A DNA stretch of 64,000 nt, taken from contig NZ_NFHG01000012.1 of the NCBI RefSeq assembly GCF_002159265.1, forward strand, positions 1-64,000, given 5' to 3'. Shown here one piece after another: positions 24,604 to 33,622 of the stretch (the first letter of the stretch is position 1; every line of letters begins with the position of its first letter). The translations under genes were made by a program, and so were the position numbers. The DNA is from Flavonifractor sp. An82. Lineage in GTDB: Bacteria; Bacillota; Clostridia; Oscillospirales; Oscillospiraceae. The notes below the pieces were generated by a model. That model saw nothing but the letters and a program-made list of their open reading frames with translations, did no database searches and had not been told where the DNA came from.

Positions 24604-25185
24604 TTACTCCACGTCGATGCCGTAGTTGGCGCACAGGGCCGCCAGGCCGCCCTGGTAGCCGCTGCCGATGGCGTTGAACTTCCACTCGCCGTTGTTCTTG
24701 TAGAGCTCGCCGAAGACCGCCGCCGTCTCAATGGAGAAGTCCTCCCCCAGGTCGTAGCGCAGCAGCTCCTGGCCGTTGGTCTCGTCATAGATGCGGATGA
24801 AGGCGTTGTTCACCTGGCCGAAATTCTGACGGCGCTCCTCCGCCTCATAGATGGTGACGGTAAAGGCCACCCGGGAGACGTTGGCGGGCACCCGGGTCAG
24901 ATCCACCTTGATCTGCTCGTCGTCGCCGTCGCCCACACCGGTCAGGTTGTCGCCCAGATGCTCCACCGCGCCGGAGGGGTCCTTCAGGTTGCCGTAGAAC
25001 ACAAAGTCCTCGCTGCGGCCGGCCTTGCCGTTGTCCCCCAGCAGGAAGGCGGCGGCGTCCAGATCGAAGGCTCCGCCGGTATCAAAGGCGTTGACGTCCC
25101 AGCCCAGGCCCACCACCACGCGGGAGAGACCGGGGTTATCCTTGGTAAGACTGACCTTCTGGCCCTTTTTCAGACTGACAGGCAT
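24604..25185 (-). CDS. TerD-family stress protein, second copy
   Basis: 193 residues, a close paralogue of the copy just upstream: [47 protein letters not shown] and [16 protein letters not shown]. Two Asp-rich Ca2+-binding loops appear intact. Its ATG at 25185 has AAGGAGG ahead; an in-frame ATG at 25284 belongs to the other gene's 3' end. The last 30 codons are nearly identical at DNA level to those of the first copy, a sign of recent duplication or gene conversion. Confidence 0.95.
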   Translation of the reverse strand: MPVSLKKGQKVSLTKDNPGLSRVVVGLGWDVNAFDTGGAFDLDAAAFLLGDNGKAGRSEDFVFYGNLKDPSGAVEHLGDNLTGVGDGDDEQIKVDLTRVPANVSRVAFTVTIYEAEERRQNFGQVNNAFIRIYDETNGQELLRYDLGEDFSIETAAVFGELYKNNGEWKFNAIGSGYQGGLAALCANYGIDVE

Positions 25186-25202
25186 AGTGTTTTCCTCCTT
25201 TT

Positions 25203-25784
25203 TTACGCCACTTCGATGCCATAGTGGCCGCACAGAGCCGCCAGGCCGCCCTGGAAGCCGCTGCCGATGGCGTTGAACTTCCACTCGCCGTTGTGGCGGT
25301 ACAGCTCGCCCACCACGATGGCGGTCTCGATGGAGAAGTCCTCCCCCAGGTCGTAGCGGATCAGATCGGCGCCGCTGGCCATGTCCTGGATGTGGATGTA
25401 GGCGTTGGAGACCTGGCCGAAATTCTGGTTGCGCACGTCGGCGTCATAGATAGTCACCGTGAAGGCAATACGCTCCACATTGGCGGGCACCTTGGACAGG
25501 TCCACCACGATCTGCTCGTCGTCGCCGTCGCCCTCGCCGGTCAGGTTGTCGCCCATGTGCTTGACGGAGCCGCTGACGTGCTCCAGATTGCCGTAAAACA
25601 CGAACTCCTTCTCGGTGGGGCACTTGCCGGCGGCGTTGGTCATGAACGCAGCGGCGTCCAGGTCGAAGGCAGCGCCGGAGTCATAGGCGTTGACGTCCCA
25701 GCCCAGGCCTACCACGATCTTGGTCAGTCCGGGATTCCCCTTGGTCAGGTCTACTTTTTGTCCCTTGGTCAGATTGATGGGCAT
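25203..25784 (-). CDS. TerD-family stress protein, first copy
   Basis: 193 residues, a canonical Ter[44 protein letters not shown] and [16 protein letters not shown]. Acidic residues in FDLDA and GDGDDEQ form the expected paired Ca2+ sites. AGAGGAGG precedes the ATG. It lies 30 bases after the TelA gene. Cytosolic TerD proteins with TelA and YceG form the conserved front half of Firmicute ter (yceCDEFGH-like) operons. Confidence 0.95.
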   Translation of the reverse strand: MPINLTKGQKVDLTKGNPGLTKIVVGLGWDVNAYDSGAAFDLDAAAFMTNAAGKCPTEKEFVFYGNLEHVSGSVKHMGDNLTGEGDGDDEQIVVDLSKVPANVERIAFTVTIYDADVRNQNFGQVSNAYIHIQDMASGADLIRYDLGEDFSIETAIVVGELYRHNGEWKFNAIGSGFQGGLAALCGHYGIEVA

Positions 25785-25814
25785 AACTGTGAACCTCCTC
25801 TTTTTGAATGGTGG

Positions 25815-26975
25815 TTATTTGCGGTCGGGTACGCTGTATCTGGCATTGAAATCTGCCTTGATGGTCTCCAGGCGCTTCTGGTCCTCAACACGCTGCTTGC
25901 GGGCATTCTCCTGGATCTGGCGGGTCTCGTCGATGCCGGAGACGATGGTCTGCCAGGTCTTCTCCAGGGTCTCGATCTTGATGGAGCTGCCCGAGGCCAG
26001 CCGGGCGGTCATCTTGGACTGCTCGGCGGTGTTCTGGGCGTTGCGCAGCAGCATCTCGTTGGTGCGCTCGTCCAGGGCGGACATGGCCTCGGCCTGGATG
26101 CGCTGGCGCTTGAGCATGATGGCCTGGGTCAGGGCCTGCTTGAACACGGGCAGGGTGATGATAAAGGCGGAATTGATCTTGCGCACCAGGTTCATGTTGC
26201 TGAACTGCATGGTCTTGATCATGGGGATGGCCTGCATGGCCACGTTCTCCGCCGTCCGCAGGTCCTGGGTGCGCTGCTCCAGCATCATCAGGGCCTGGTT
26301 CAGGGTGGTGATCTCAAACTGGATGGAGTTGTCGCCGCTGGCCTCCATGTCGGCCTGGCGCTGGGCGATATAGGCCTCCAGCTCCCGGCAGCCCTGCTCG
26401 CCGGCCAGGATGTACTTCACCAGCTCGTGATAGTAGTTCACGTTGGCCCGGAACATCTCCTCCAGCTTCCGGTTGGACTGCTTGATCTCCGACTCGTACT
26501 GCTTGAGCTGGACGTAGATCTTGTCCACCTCCTCGCCCATGGTGTGGTACTTGGCCAGGATCTTGTCCAGCTGCTTGCGCAGGTTGCCGAAGAGCTTGCC
26601 GAAGAAGCCGGGGTTCTCCTTGATCTCCTCAATGTCGAACTTGTCCATGATCTTGGCCAGAGTAACCAGCATGGCGCTGGACTCGTCCAGCTGGGACATG
26701 TTCATGCTGTTGAGCACCACATCGGAGCACTTGGAGATCTCCTCCGCCGCACCGGCGCCGAAGGAGACAATGGACTCCAGGTTGTATACCTCGATCTGGC
26801 TGGCCAGCCGATCCACCTCCGGGGAATTGGTCAGGCTCTGGTTCATCTGCTGGCGGTCGGCCACAATGTCATACTGCTGGTAGTTCTCCTGCTCCGCGGG
26901 CAGGGAAGCGCCCTGCTGGCTCTGAACCGGGGCCGGGCTGGCGGCGGGTCGTGTAAAATCCAATCCCATCTTCAT
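25815..26975 (-). CDS. TelA/YceH-family toxic anion resistance protein
   Basis: 386 residues, largely helical with coiled-coil-like stretches. Family features include the central LRKQLDKILAKYHTMGEEVD region, the long helices carrying MMLEQRTQDLRTAENVA and IPMIKTMQFSNMNLVRKIN, and LEKTWQTIVSGIDETRQIQ near the end. TelA was found through tellurite resistance; its biochemical action is not known, and in Ter systems it is thought to assemble with TerD proteins at the membrane. The start overlaps the YceG stop by ATGA and has GGAG just ahead, so translation is coupled. Confidence 0.93.
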   Translation of the reverse strand: MKMGLDFTRPAASPAPVQSQQGASLPAEQENYQQYDIVADRQQMNQSLTNSPEVDRLASQIEVYNLESIVSFGAGAAEEISKCSDVVLNSMNMSQLDESSAMLVTLAKIMDKFDIEEIKENPGFFGKLFGNLRKQLDKILAKYHTMGEEVDKIYVQLKQYESEIKQSNRKLEEMFRANVNYYHELVKYILAGEQGCRELEAYIAQRQADMEASGDNSIQFEITTLNQALMMLEQRTQDLRTAENVAMQAIPMIKTMQFSNMNLVRKINSAFIITLPVFKQALTQAIMLKRQRIQAEAMSALDERTNEMLLRNAQNTAEQSKMTARLASGSSIKIETLEKTWQTIVSGIDETRQIQENARKQRVEDQKRLETIKADFNARYSVPDRK

Positions 26976-29242
26976 AAGCTCCTTCCGAATAGTTTTCTAA
27001 TGGAACTCAAGCCACCTTCCTGGAGAGTACGGAAATCGGGCACCGACAGGTCGTACAGGTACTCTCCGGTCTGAAGCTCGTTGACGTATCCCTGGGGGAA
27101 ATATTTCTCCACACACTGGTAGCCGGTGGGCACGAAAAAGACGATGTCAAAGCCCACCAGGTTGAGGAAAGCCACCAGGATGCTGTCCTCCAGCGAGAGG
27201 ATCTTCTCCGTGGTGTTGATCAGGATCAGCTTGGGATTTTTCTTGGTGAAGTCAAACTTCTGGATGCTGCGCAGCAGGTCCTTGCTCAGGTTGAGCACCG
27301 TGGCCAGCACGGTGTACTCCGTGCCGTTCTCATAGGTGCCGGCAATGATCCGCTGGTCCAGCATCAGCTGGACCTTGTCCAGCAGGTGCTCCTGCATCTC
27401 GGGCCGCAGGATGCTGTATGGATAGGCCTTGTGGGCCTTGATCTTGTTCTTCAAAACCCGCCCGTGCTGCAAAAACTGGGTGACAAAGGGCTTGATGGGG
27501 TTGGCGTCCAGCCCGGTCAGCCAGGGCAGGCCCCGCACCACCGTGGTATCCGGGGTGATGAGCTTCTTCAGCTCCTGCCAGTAGGGGCCGGTCTGCCCGT
27601 CCTTCACGCCGCATACCTTGGCCAGCAGCACCGGGATGGTGACGGTATCGTTGAGCACCGTGAAGCTGGGGCGGTACTTGACCTCCTGGTCCCACAGCAG
27701 GGCGATCTCCTCATACATGGTGCGCAGGGTCACGGTCTCGGCCCGCTGATACTGCTGGTTGCGGAACATACCGCTGTCCTGGTACATGAGGGTATCCAGG
27801 TCCCGCTCGGCCTGGTAGGCGGCTGTGCTCACCCGCACCTGAGAGGGCTCCCCCGGGAAGCGCTCCATGGGTAGGGAGTCCCCAAACTCCAGGGTCAGCA
27901 GGGTGGGGTCACTGAGGGTGCAGCCCTCGTTCCGGTTGGGGATGAGGAGCACCACATCCACCGGAAGCCGGGCCAGAAACCGCAGGAACAGGGCCTCGTT
28001 AGCAGAGGCGCACTTGCCGAAGAGGAGGAAGACGGCCACCTCCGGCATCTTCCACCGGCCGAAGAGCTCCTTCTGGTAGCGTCTGAGCCACACCAGCAGG
28101 TACACCGCCCGGTTGGTCAGCCGGGAGAGGGAGCCCTCACAGTGTTTGGACTCCTCCAGGATCAGGTCCACAAAGGCCTTGACCATGAGCCGCTGGAGGT
28201 CGGCGCTCTCGGGATACTGGATGTTGGGGACCAGCCCCGCCGCCAGCTGGTCGGCGTTCTGGTAGTTCTGCCGCCGGATGGCGGAGATCTCCTCCGGCGT
28301 GGGGGCCGGGATGCCGCCGTTGAGCAGGCACACCCTTCGTCCCTCGCTCTTGAGCTGCTGGTAGAAGGTAAACAGGTCGTTGGAGAAGAGCAGCTTGTCC
28401 TCCACGCCGTGTTGGAAGAGAAAGGCATTACAGAAAAAGCGGCTGTCCGTTCCCCGATCCCGGAAGGGCGTGAGCACCTCCCCCAGCTGGGGCTTTTTCA
28501 TCCAGGCGTTGGTGCAGTTGGTCACGGCGGGAGGCGTGCCGTAGAGCCGCTGTCGGTTGGCCTGCTTCATCAGCTCCTGCTGGAGCCATTTCAGATTGAA
28601 CTGCTCGGGGAAGGGGGTCATATCGGGAGTCTGCCAGAGGGTGGTCCAGGCGGACTGGCTGTCCAGCTGCAGGTAGGGGCCGTCCCCCGCCCGCTCCAGC
28701 AGCACGATGTCCGCCCCGGCCCGGGAGAGCACCAGCAGCAGCTGTAATTCGTAGTGGCTCACCGAGCCGTCATAGAGGATCTTGGGCAGGGTCTCGCTGC
28801 CCAGCTGGTTCACAATGCGCTCAAACTTGTAGTAGAGCCAGCACATGTATTTGATATATGCGTTGCGCAGCATGTTCTCGTTCTTGCCGCTGCGCTGCAT
28901 GTCCTGTAACGTAGAATAAATGGCGGACACCACCGTCTCCCGCTGTCCCTGGGACATCCGGGGCAGCCACTTGGCCAGACGCTGGTCCAGAAAAGCGGGG
29001 GCCATCTGGAACTGAGCGCCCATCATTTCAGAGAAGTAAGCCAGCTGATTGGTGTCCGGGTTGGGGATCCTGCCGTCGATGATGACGCCGTTGCGCCGGG
29101 CGGCCTCGTAATACTGCTTCACAAAGGCCTCCACCTCGGGGCTGTACCCCGCAATGCGGCAGAAATACACACCCTTTTCCCGGCGGCCGGACAGGGGAAG
29201 GAAGAAGTCATTCAGTTGTCCCGGCTCCACACGTTTCAGCAT
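26972..29242 (-). CDS. YceG-family Ter-operon protein with three internal repeat units
   Basis: 756 residues, soluble. It matches the YceG family of Ter operons (function unknown, part of the predicted biosynthetic module). I see one unit three times: a helix followed by a strand, then E..hL..L...G.DVhhhhP. The copies are at about 127-190 (LPKILYDGS, GADIVLLERAG), 376-437 (MPEVAVFLLFGK, VDVVLLIPNRN) and 645-710 (NPKLILINTTE, FDIVFFVPTGY). This suggests a Rossmann-like domain repeated in tandem. The ATG at 29242 with GGGGAAG upstream is preferred to a TTG at 29260. It is the first gene of the operon. Confidence 0.88.
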   Translation of the reverse strand: MLKRVEPGQLNDFFLPLSGRREKGVYFCRIAGYSPEVEAFVKQYYEAARRNGVIIDGRIPNPDTNQLAYFSEMMGAQFQMAPAFLDQRLAKWLPRMSQGQRETVVSAIYSTLQDMQRSGKNENMLRNAYIKYMCWLYYKFERIVNQLGSETLPKILYDGSVSHYELQLLLVLSRAGADIVLLERAGDGPYLQLDSQSAWTTLWQTPDMTPFPEQFNLKWLQQELMKQANRQRLYGTPPAVTNCTNAWMKKPQLGEVLTPFRDRGTDSRFFCNAFLFQHGVEDKLLFSNDLFTFYQQLKSEGRRVCLLNGGIPAPTPEEISAIRRQNYQNADQLAAGLVPNIQYPESADLQRLMVKAFVDLILEESKHCEGSLSRLTNRAVYLLVWLRRYQKELFGRWKMPEVAVFLLFGKCASANEALFLRFLARLPVDVVLLIPNRNEGCTLSDPTLLTLEFGDSLPMERFPGEPSQVRVSTAAYQAERDLDTLMYQDSGMFRNQQYQRAETVTLRTMYEEIALLWDQEVKYRPSFTVLNDTVTIPVLLAKVCGVKDGQTGPYWQELKKLITPDTTVVRGLPWLTGLDANPIKPFVTQFLQHGRVLKNKIKAHKAYPYSILRPEMQEHLLDKVQLMLDQRIIAGTYENGTEYTVLATVLNLSKDLLRSIQKFDFTKKNPKLILINTTEKILSLEDSILVAFLNLVGFDIVFFVPTGYQCVEKYFPQGYVNELQTGEYLYDLSVPDFRTLQEGGLSSIRKLFGRSL

Positions 29243-29281
29243 CACGGCAAACTTCCCCAACCATTTCTTAAAATATGTTAT

Positions 29282-29309
29282 ATTATAGCATCTTCCTGAT
29301 ATTTTTCAA
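29282..29309 (-). promoter_or_regulatory. Promoter of the Ter operon
   Basis: Minus strand: TTGAAA (29304-29309), 16-base spacer, perfect TATAAT (29282-29287), about 40 bases before the YceG start. It is the only strong promoter seen for the leftward Ter genes. Confidence 0.75.
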
Positions 29310-29470
29310 CAGGCATGCCCTAGGATTTCTGTCAGGATTTGGTGACAGAATCCAAACACAGAGGCAGGACTGTCCATTTCCTTCCGCCGCGGTTTGTGGT
29401 AGAATATATAAGCTTGCCTGTATCCCTGCCGCCGGCGGGGAGGATTACGCTGCACAAAAGAGGGATATCA

Positions 29471-30436
29471 ATGGTTCCACCCATCAGTGGTTACGACGTG
29501 GGCGCCCTGCTGTACTGCCCGGCCAACGCCCACCAGAGCATTGCCGACGCCCTGCGGGATGAGCGCTACCCCAAGCCCTTCTCCCTGGCCTTCTGCCTGG
29601 AGGACACGGTGGCGGAGGGGGCGGTGGAGGAGGCCGAGGAGGCGCTCTTCCACACCCTGGAGCAGATCAGCCGCTACAAGGCCCGGCAGGAATTTTACCT
29701 TCCCCTGATTTTTATCCGGGTGCGCAGCCCCCAGCAGCTGAAAAAGCTGGCGGAGCGCTACAGCCCCTTTGCCTCCGTTCTGCGGGGCTTTATCCTGCCC
29801 AAATTCTTTGTGGACAACTGCGCTGACTACATCCAGGCCATCCGGGAGATCTCCCTCCGGTGGCCGGAGTACCGGTACATGCCCATTTTTGAGGCCGCCG
29901 CCATGATCGACCTGTCCACCCGCTATCAGAACCTGGCCCGGGTGAAGGAACAGCTGGAGACGGTGTCCGACCGCATCCTCAACATCCGGGTGGGGGGCAA
30001 CGACCTGTCCCACGCCTTCGGCCTGCGCAGGTCGGTCCGCGACACCATCTACGACGTCAGGCCGGTGGCCCACCTGCTCATCGACATCGTCACCACCTTC
30101 GCCACAGAGTATGTGGTCTCCGGCCCGGTGTGGGAGTACTTCGCCGGGGAGGGCTGGGAGGCCGGCCTGCGGCGGGAGCTGGCCCAGGACCTGCTCAGCG
30201 GTTTTGTGGGAAAGACGGTGATCCACCCCAATCAGATCCCCGTGGTCAACGACATGCTGAAGGTATCCTGCCGGGATTATGAGGACGCCTGCCACATCCT
30301 GGGCTGGGACCGGGACGCCGGCCTGCTGGTCTCCGCCAGCCCTGACGCCACCCGCATGGACGAGTTCAAGACCCACTCCAACTGGGCCAACCGCATCCTC
30401 CACCTGGCCCGGGCCTACGGCGTTCGGGAAGAATAA
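29471..30436 (+). CDS. HpcH/HpaI aldolase/CitE-like protein of the Ter biosynthetic module
   Basis: 321 residues. TIM-barrel lyase family features are SLAFCLEDTVAEGAV (acidic metal site), LPLIFIRVRSP (substrate-binding Arg), MPIFEAAAMID (Glu), NIRVGGNDLSHAFG and GKTVIHPNQIPVVN. Relatives cleave or form C-C bonds on acyl-CoA or oxo-acid substrates; in Ter loci this member is predicted to join the PRTase, StiP, HAD and YceG proteins in making an unknown metabolite. ATG 29471 with AGAGGGA ahead is favoured over an upstream in-frame GTG at 29339. It is divergent from the rest of the locus, 229 bases from the YceG start. Confidence 0.87.
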   Translation: MVPPISGYDVGALLYCPANAHQSIADALRDERYPKPFSLAFCLEDTVAEGAVEEAEEALFHTLEQISRYKARQEFYLPLIFIRVRSPQQLKKLAERYSPFASVLRGFILPKFFVDNCADYIQAIREISLRWPEYRYMPIFEAAAMIDLSTRYQNLARVKEQLETVSDRILNIRVGGNDLSHAFGLRRSVRDTIYDVRPVAHLLIDIVTTFATEYVVSGPVWEYFAGEGWEAGLRRELAQDLLSGFVGKTVIHPNQIPVVNDMLKVSCRDYEDACHILGWDRDAGLLVSASPDATRMDEFKTHSNWANRILHLARAYGVREE

Positions 30437-30450
30437 CTCTTTGCATATAA

Positions 30451-30483
30451 AAATGCCCGGCTCCCCATGGGAGCCGGGCATTT
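30451..30483. terminator. Bidirectional terminator
   Basis: Perfect 15-bp stem (30451-30465 with 30469-30483), loop CAT, A-tract before and TTTTC after; between the convergent CitE-like and QueG-like genes. Confidence 0.9.
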
Positions 30484-30503
30484 TCATGTTATGAGGCCGG
30501 GAA

Positions 30504-31328
30504 TCACTCCCCCCGTGCCTCCAGGTTGCGCCGCAGGGGGGCGGGGCCCCGCCAGGCAAAGGCCCGGTCGCCGTACCTCTCCCGAAAGGTCCGGTTGGTG
30601 AGCCCTTCCAGGTCGGCCCCCTCCAGAGCGTCCACCAGCCCTTCCCGGAACTCGGGCAGGGGGGACAGGGCGGGGGCAGCGTTGTAGGGGCACACCTGCT
30701 GGCAGGTGTCGCACCCCCAGATCAGGGGGTGGTTCTTCAGCAGGGCTCCCTGATCCGCCGTCAGCTCCCCCTTCCGCTGGGTCAGCTCGGACAGGCAGCG
30801 GTCCAGGTCCACCCCCGCCTCCTCCAGGGCGCCCCCGGGGCAGGCGATCAGACACTTGCCGCAGCCCACACAGTGGGCAGATGGGGTACGGGAGGGCAGG
30901 TCCACCTCTACGTCGGTGAGGATGGTCCCCAGGAACACATAGGAGCCGTAGGGGGGCAAAATCACCAGCCCGTTCTTCCCCCGCAGGCCAATGCCGCACC
31001 GCCAGGCCGCCTGCCGCTCGGGCAGAGGAGAGTTGTCGGCGGCGGGCAAAAACGCCCCATTCTGGTATTTCTCTTTCAAAAAATTACAGATCGTATTCAA
31101 TCTTCCGGTGACCACCTGGTGATAATCCCGCCCCCGGGCATAGAGGGACAGGTTGCCCGGCCGCTCCCCGGCGTAGTAGGGGAAGGCGGCCACCAGCACC
31201 GTGCGGGGGCTGGGGCACAGCTCCTCCACCTTTACAATAGCCGCTGGGGGCATATCTTCCGCCAGTTCCGAAAACGGCAAGCCGCCCCAGGCGGCGGCGC
31301 CTGCGGCGGCAAAAGCCTCATTGAGCAT
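30504..31328 (-). CDS. QueG-like epoxyqueuosine reductase family protein, short form
   Basis: 274 residues. A DUF1730-type N-terminal region (FPYYAGERPGNLSLYARGRDYH, GLRGKNGLVILPPYGSYVFLG) is followed by a two-[4Fe-4S] ferredoxin part: CVGCGKCLIACP and CDTCQQVCPYN. True QueG uses cobalamin and Fe-S clusters to finish queuosine in tRNA. This one is about 100 residues shorter and lacks the C-terminal HEAT-like part, so it may be a reductase of related type with another substrate. The ATG overlaps the MurE-like gene by 11 bases, placing it in that operon. Confidence 0.82.
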   Translation of the reverse strand: MLNEAFAAAGAAAWGGLPFSELAEDMPPAAIVKVEELCPSPRTVLVAAFPYYAGERPGNLSLYARGRDYHQVVTGRLNTICNFLKEKYQNGAFLPAADNSPLPERQAAWRCGIGLRGKNGLVILPPYGSYVFLGTILTDVEVDLPSRTPSAHCVGCGKCLIACPGGALEEAGVDLDRCLSELTQRKGELTADQGALLKNHPLIWGCDTCQQVCPYNAAPALSPLPEFREGLVDALEGADLEGLTNRTFRERYGDRAFAWRGPAPLRRNLEARGE

Positions 31329-32844
31329 GGTCACGGTCGTACTTGTCCAGGGCCTGCCGGGCCAGCACCCCGTCTGGGATGCAGGGCTCGGGGCCGTTCT
31401 TCCGCTTCTGGGCGGTCTCGCAGCCCTTGCCCGCCAGCAGCACCACAGCGGGACGTTGGGCCTCCAGGATGGCGGTCTCCACCGCCCGCTCCCGGTCGGG
31501 AATGACAGTGTAGTCCTTGTTCCACCGCTTGAGGAAGACGCCGATATCGGCGCAGATGTCCTCCACCTCCTCGGGGCCGGGATCGTCCTCGGTGAGGATG
31601 ATGCGGTGGGCCCACTCACCGGCGGCGTTGCCCATACCCTCCCGGCGGTCGATGCCCTTGCCGCCGGTGCAGCCGAAGAGCACCGTCAGCTGCCGGTCGG
31701 GGTACTCCGCCCGCACCGAGCGCAGGGCGTTCTGCAGGCTCATGCCGTTGTGGGAGTAGTCCACGATGACCGAGATCTGGCCGTCGGCACTGACATAGTG
31801 CTCCATGCGGCCGGGGACGAAAGCCTTTACCAGGCCCTCCTTCACCGCCTCCTGAGGGATGCCGTAGGCGCAGGCCACCGCCACGGCGGCCAGGGCGTTC
31901 TCCACGTTGAACAGGCCGGGGGTGGAGATGGCCAGGTCCCCCTCATAGTCGGGGGTGCGGACATGGAAGGCGATCTGGTTGCCCTCCTTGCGGACGTTGG
32001 TACCGTACACCGTGGCGGCGGGGTCCTTCTGGGAGAAGGTGATCACCCGCTCACACCGGGCGGCGGCAGAGGCCACCTCAGCGGCGTGGTCGCAGTCCAT
32101 GGAAATACAGGCGGTTTTCGCCTGCCGGAAAATGAGCAGCTTGGATTGGAGATAGTCTTCCAGATCGGGGTGCTCCACCGGGGAGATGTGGTCCTCCCCG
32201 ATGTTGAGGAAGACGGCGCAGGACAGATCCACTCCAATGACACGGCCATACTTCAGGGCCTGGGAGGATACCTCCATGGTGAGGTAGTCCGCCCCGGCGG
32301 TGACGGCGTTGGACAGGTGGCGCTGGAGGTCCAGAGGCTCCGGGGTGGTGAGCTTGGCGGGCTTGCGTTCCAGGCCGTCGTCGGTGACGATGGTGGACAG
32401 CAGAGCGCTCTCCCGGTGGCCCTGAGAAGCCAGCCAGGTATCCACGATGGATTTGATATAGTAGGCCGTGGTGGTCTTGCCCTTGGTGCCGGTGATGCCG
32501 GTGATGGTCAGCTTGCCGGAGGGGTGGCCGTAGCTGAGGTCGGCCAGCAGGCCCATGGCCTGCCGGATATCGGTGACCTGCAGGCAGGGCAGGGGCACGT
32601 TGGGATAGGGGGTCTCGCTGACGTACACGAAGGCGCCCTTGTCCATGGCCTGGCGCAGGTAGTCCTCCTTGAATTTGGCCCCCTTGCACACGAAGAGGGT
32701 GTGGGGGATGACCACCTGGGAATCACAGGACACCAGGGCCACCGGCGCACTCAGGTCGGCGGGGATGGGGCCCTTCTGGACCAGCAGGTCATGGCGCAGC
32801 AGCAGCTGCACATAGTCGCCCAGGGGGCGGCGCAGATCGGTCAT
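31318..32844 (-). CDS. MurE-like Mur ligase (non-standard specificity motif)
   Basis: 508 residues with the three Mur ligase domains: UDP-substrate domain, ATP domain (P-loop GITGTKGKTTT, 116-126) and C-terminal amino-acid domain. In MurE the amino acid to be added is read by D-N-P-R (diaminopimelate) or D-N-P-A (lysine); here the same place reads D420-D-P-G423, and the usual Gly/Asp-rich segment is FGCTGGKGIDR. This argues against normal meso-diaminopimelate addition and for another amino acid or another scaffold. It is grouped with an aspartate racemase and an ATP-grasp ligase. The genuine MurE is presumably elsewhere. Confidence 0.85.
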   Translation of the reverse strand: MTDLRRPLGDYVQLLLRHDLLVQKGPIPADLSAPVALVSCDSQVVIPHTLFVCKGAKFKEDYLRQAMDKGAFVYVSETPYPNVPLPCLQVTDIRQAMGLLADLSYGHPSGKLTITGITGTKGKTTTAYYIKSIVDTWLASQGHRESALLSTIVTDDGLERKPAKLTTPEPLDLQRHLSNAVTAGADYLTMEVSSQALKYGRVIGVDLSCAVFLNIGEDHISPVEHPDLEDYLQSKLLIFRQAKTACISMDCDHAAEVASAAARCERVITFSQKDPAATVYGTNVRKEGNQIAFHVRTPDYEGDLAISTPGLFNVENALAAVAVACAYGIPQEAVKEGLVKAFVPGRMEHYVSADGQISVIVDYSHNGMSLQNALRSVRAEYPDRQLTVLFGCTGGKGIDRREGMGNAAGEWAHRIILTEDDPGPEEVEDICADIGVFLKRWNKDYTVIPDRERAVETAILEAQRPAVVLLAGKGCETAQKRKNGPEPCIPDGVLARQALDKYDRDHAQ

Positions 32845-32882
32845 TTCAGTTCACCACCATGTGAAAGTAAGTTTTGCGCAAA

Positions 32883-32905
32883 GCGGGCGGCTGTCAGCCG
32901 CCCGC
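32883..32905. other. Intra-operon hairpin between the racemase and MurE-like genes
   Basis: A perfect 10-bp stem GCGGGCGGCT (32883-32892) with 32896-32905 and loop GTC, in the 73-base gap. No T-run follows on the minus strand, so it looks more like an mRNA stability element than a terminator. Confidence 0.5.
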
Positions 32906-32917
32906 CCTTTTGTTGCC

Positions 32918-33622
32918 TCATACCATCCGCAGCTTGTAGCCGCAGGCGGTGATACACCGCTGGGCCAGCACGTCCATGGCGTCCAGATAGTAGTCGGGCA
33001 GGCCGTGGTAGGTACGGTAGACACTCAGCTCGGTACAGGCCAGAATGGCGCTGTCGCACCCGGCCTCCCGGAGCCAGCGGTCAATGACGGCGAATTTCTC
33101 CCGGGAGCCCTTTTCCCCCCGCTTGATCTCGTCGTAGATGATGCTCATGACCAGCTTCTGGATCTGCTCCGGAGGGGAGACTCCCAGCAGGCCCTGGGCG
33201 GCGCACTCCTTCTGGTACACCCCGGTCTGGACGGTGCCGTCGGTACCCAGTATACCCACCTTGCGCTTGCCCTCCGCCGTCAGCACACCCACGGTCTCCC
33301 GGGGCATGTGGACCAGGGGGATGGAGATATCCTCCTGGAGCCGGTCGGCAAAGTAGTGGGAGGTGTTGCAGGGAATGGCCAGCACGGTGCAGCCGCCCCC
33401 CTCCAGCAGCCGGGCTCCCGAGAGCAGCCGCCGGTAACAGCCCTCCGCGTCGCCCCCCAGAATGGCGGTGGTGCGGTCGGGCATGGAGGTGTCGCTCCAG
33501 ATCAGGGTGGGCAGGTGCTCCTGGTCGCAGGAGGCGTCGGTCTTGTCCAGAATGCGCTGATAAAAGTCCTGGGTGGCCTGGGGGCCCATGCCGCCCAGGA
33601 TACCCAATCTCTGTTCACTCAT
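32918..33622 (-). CDS. Aspartate/glutamate racemase family protein
   Basis: 234 residues. It starts RLGILGGMGPQAT as in aspartate racemases; the two catalytic cysteines are in AIPCNTSHYF and ILACTELSVY. PLP-independent racemases of this type convert L-Asp (or another amino acid) to the D form. The start overlaps the ATP-grasp stop by ATGA, so the two are translated together; the racemase probably feeds D-Asp or a similar residue to the ligases around it. Confidence 0.92.
   Translation of the reverse strand: MSEQRLGILGGMGPQATQDFYQRILDKTDASCDQEHLPTLIWSDTSMPDRTTAILGGDAEGCYRRLLSGARLLEGGGCTVLAIPCNTSHYFADRLQEDISIPLVHMPRETVGVLTAEGKRKVGILGTDGTVQTGVYQKECAAQGLLGVSPPEQIQKLVMSIIYDEIKRGEKGSREKFAVIDRWLREAGCDSAILACTELSVYRTYHGLPDYYLDAMDVLAQRCITACGYKLRMV

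Noticed and set aside
24589-24685. Extended N-termini of the second and third terD genes starting [16 protein letters not shown]
   Set aside because: Both extensions are the conserved 3' ends of the preceding terD read in another frame; the internal ATG codons have proper RBSs.
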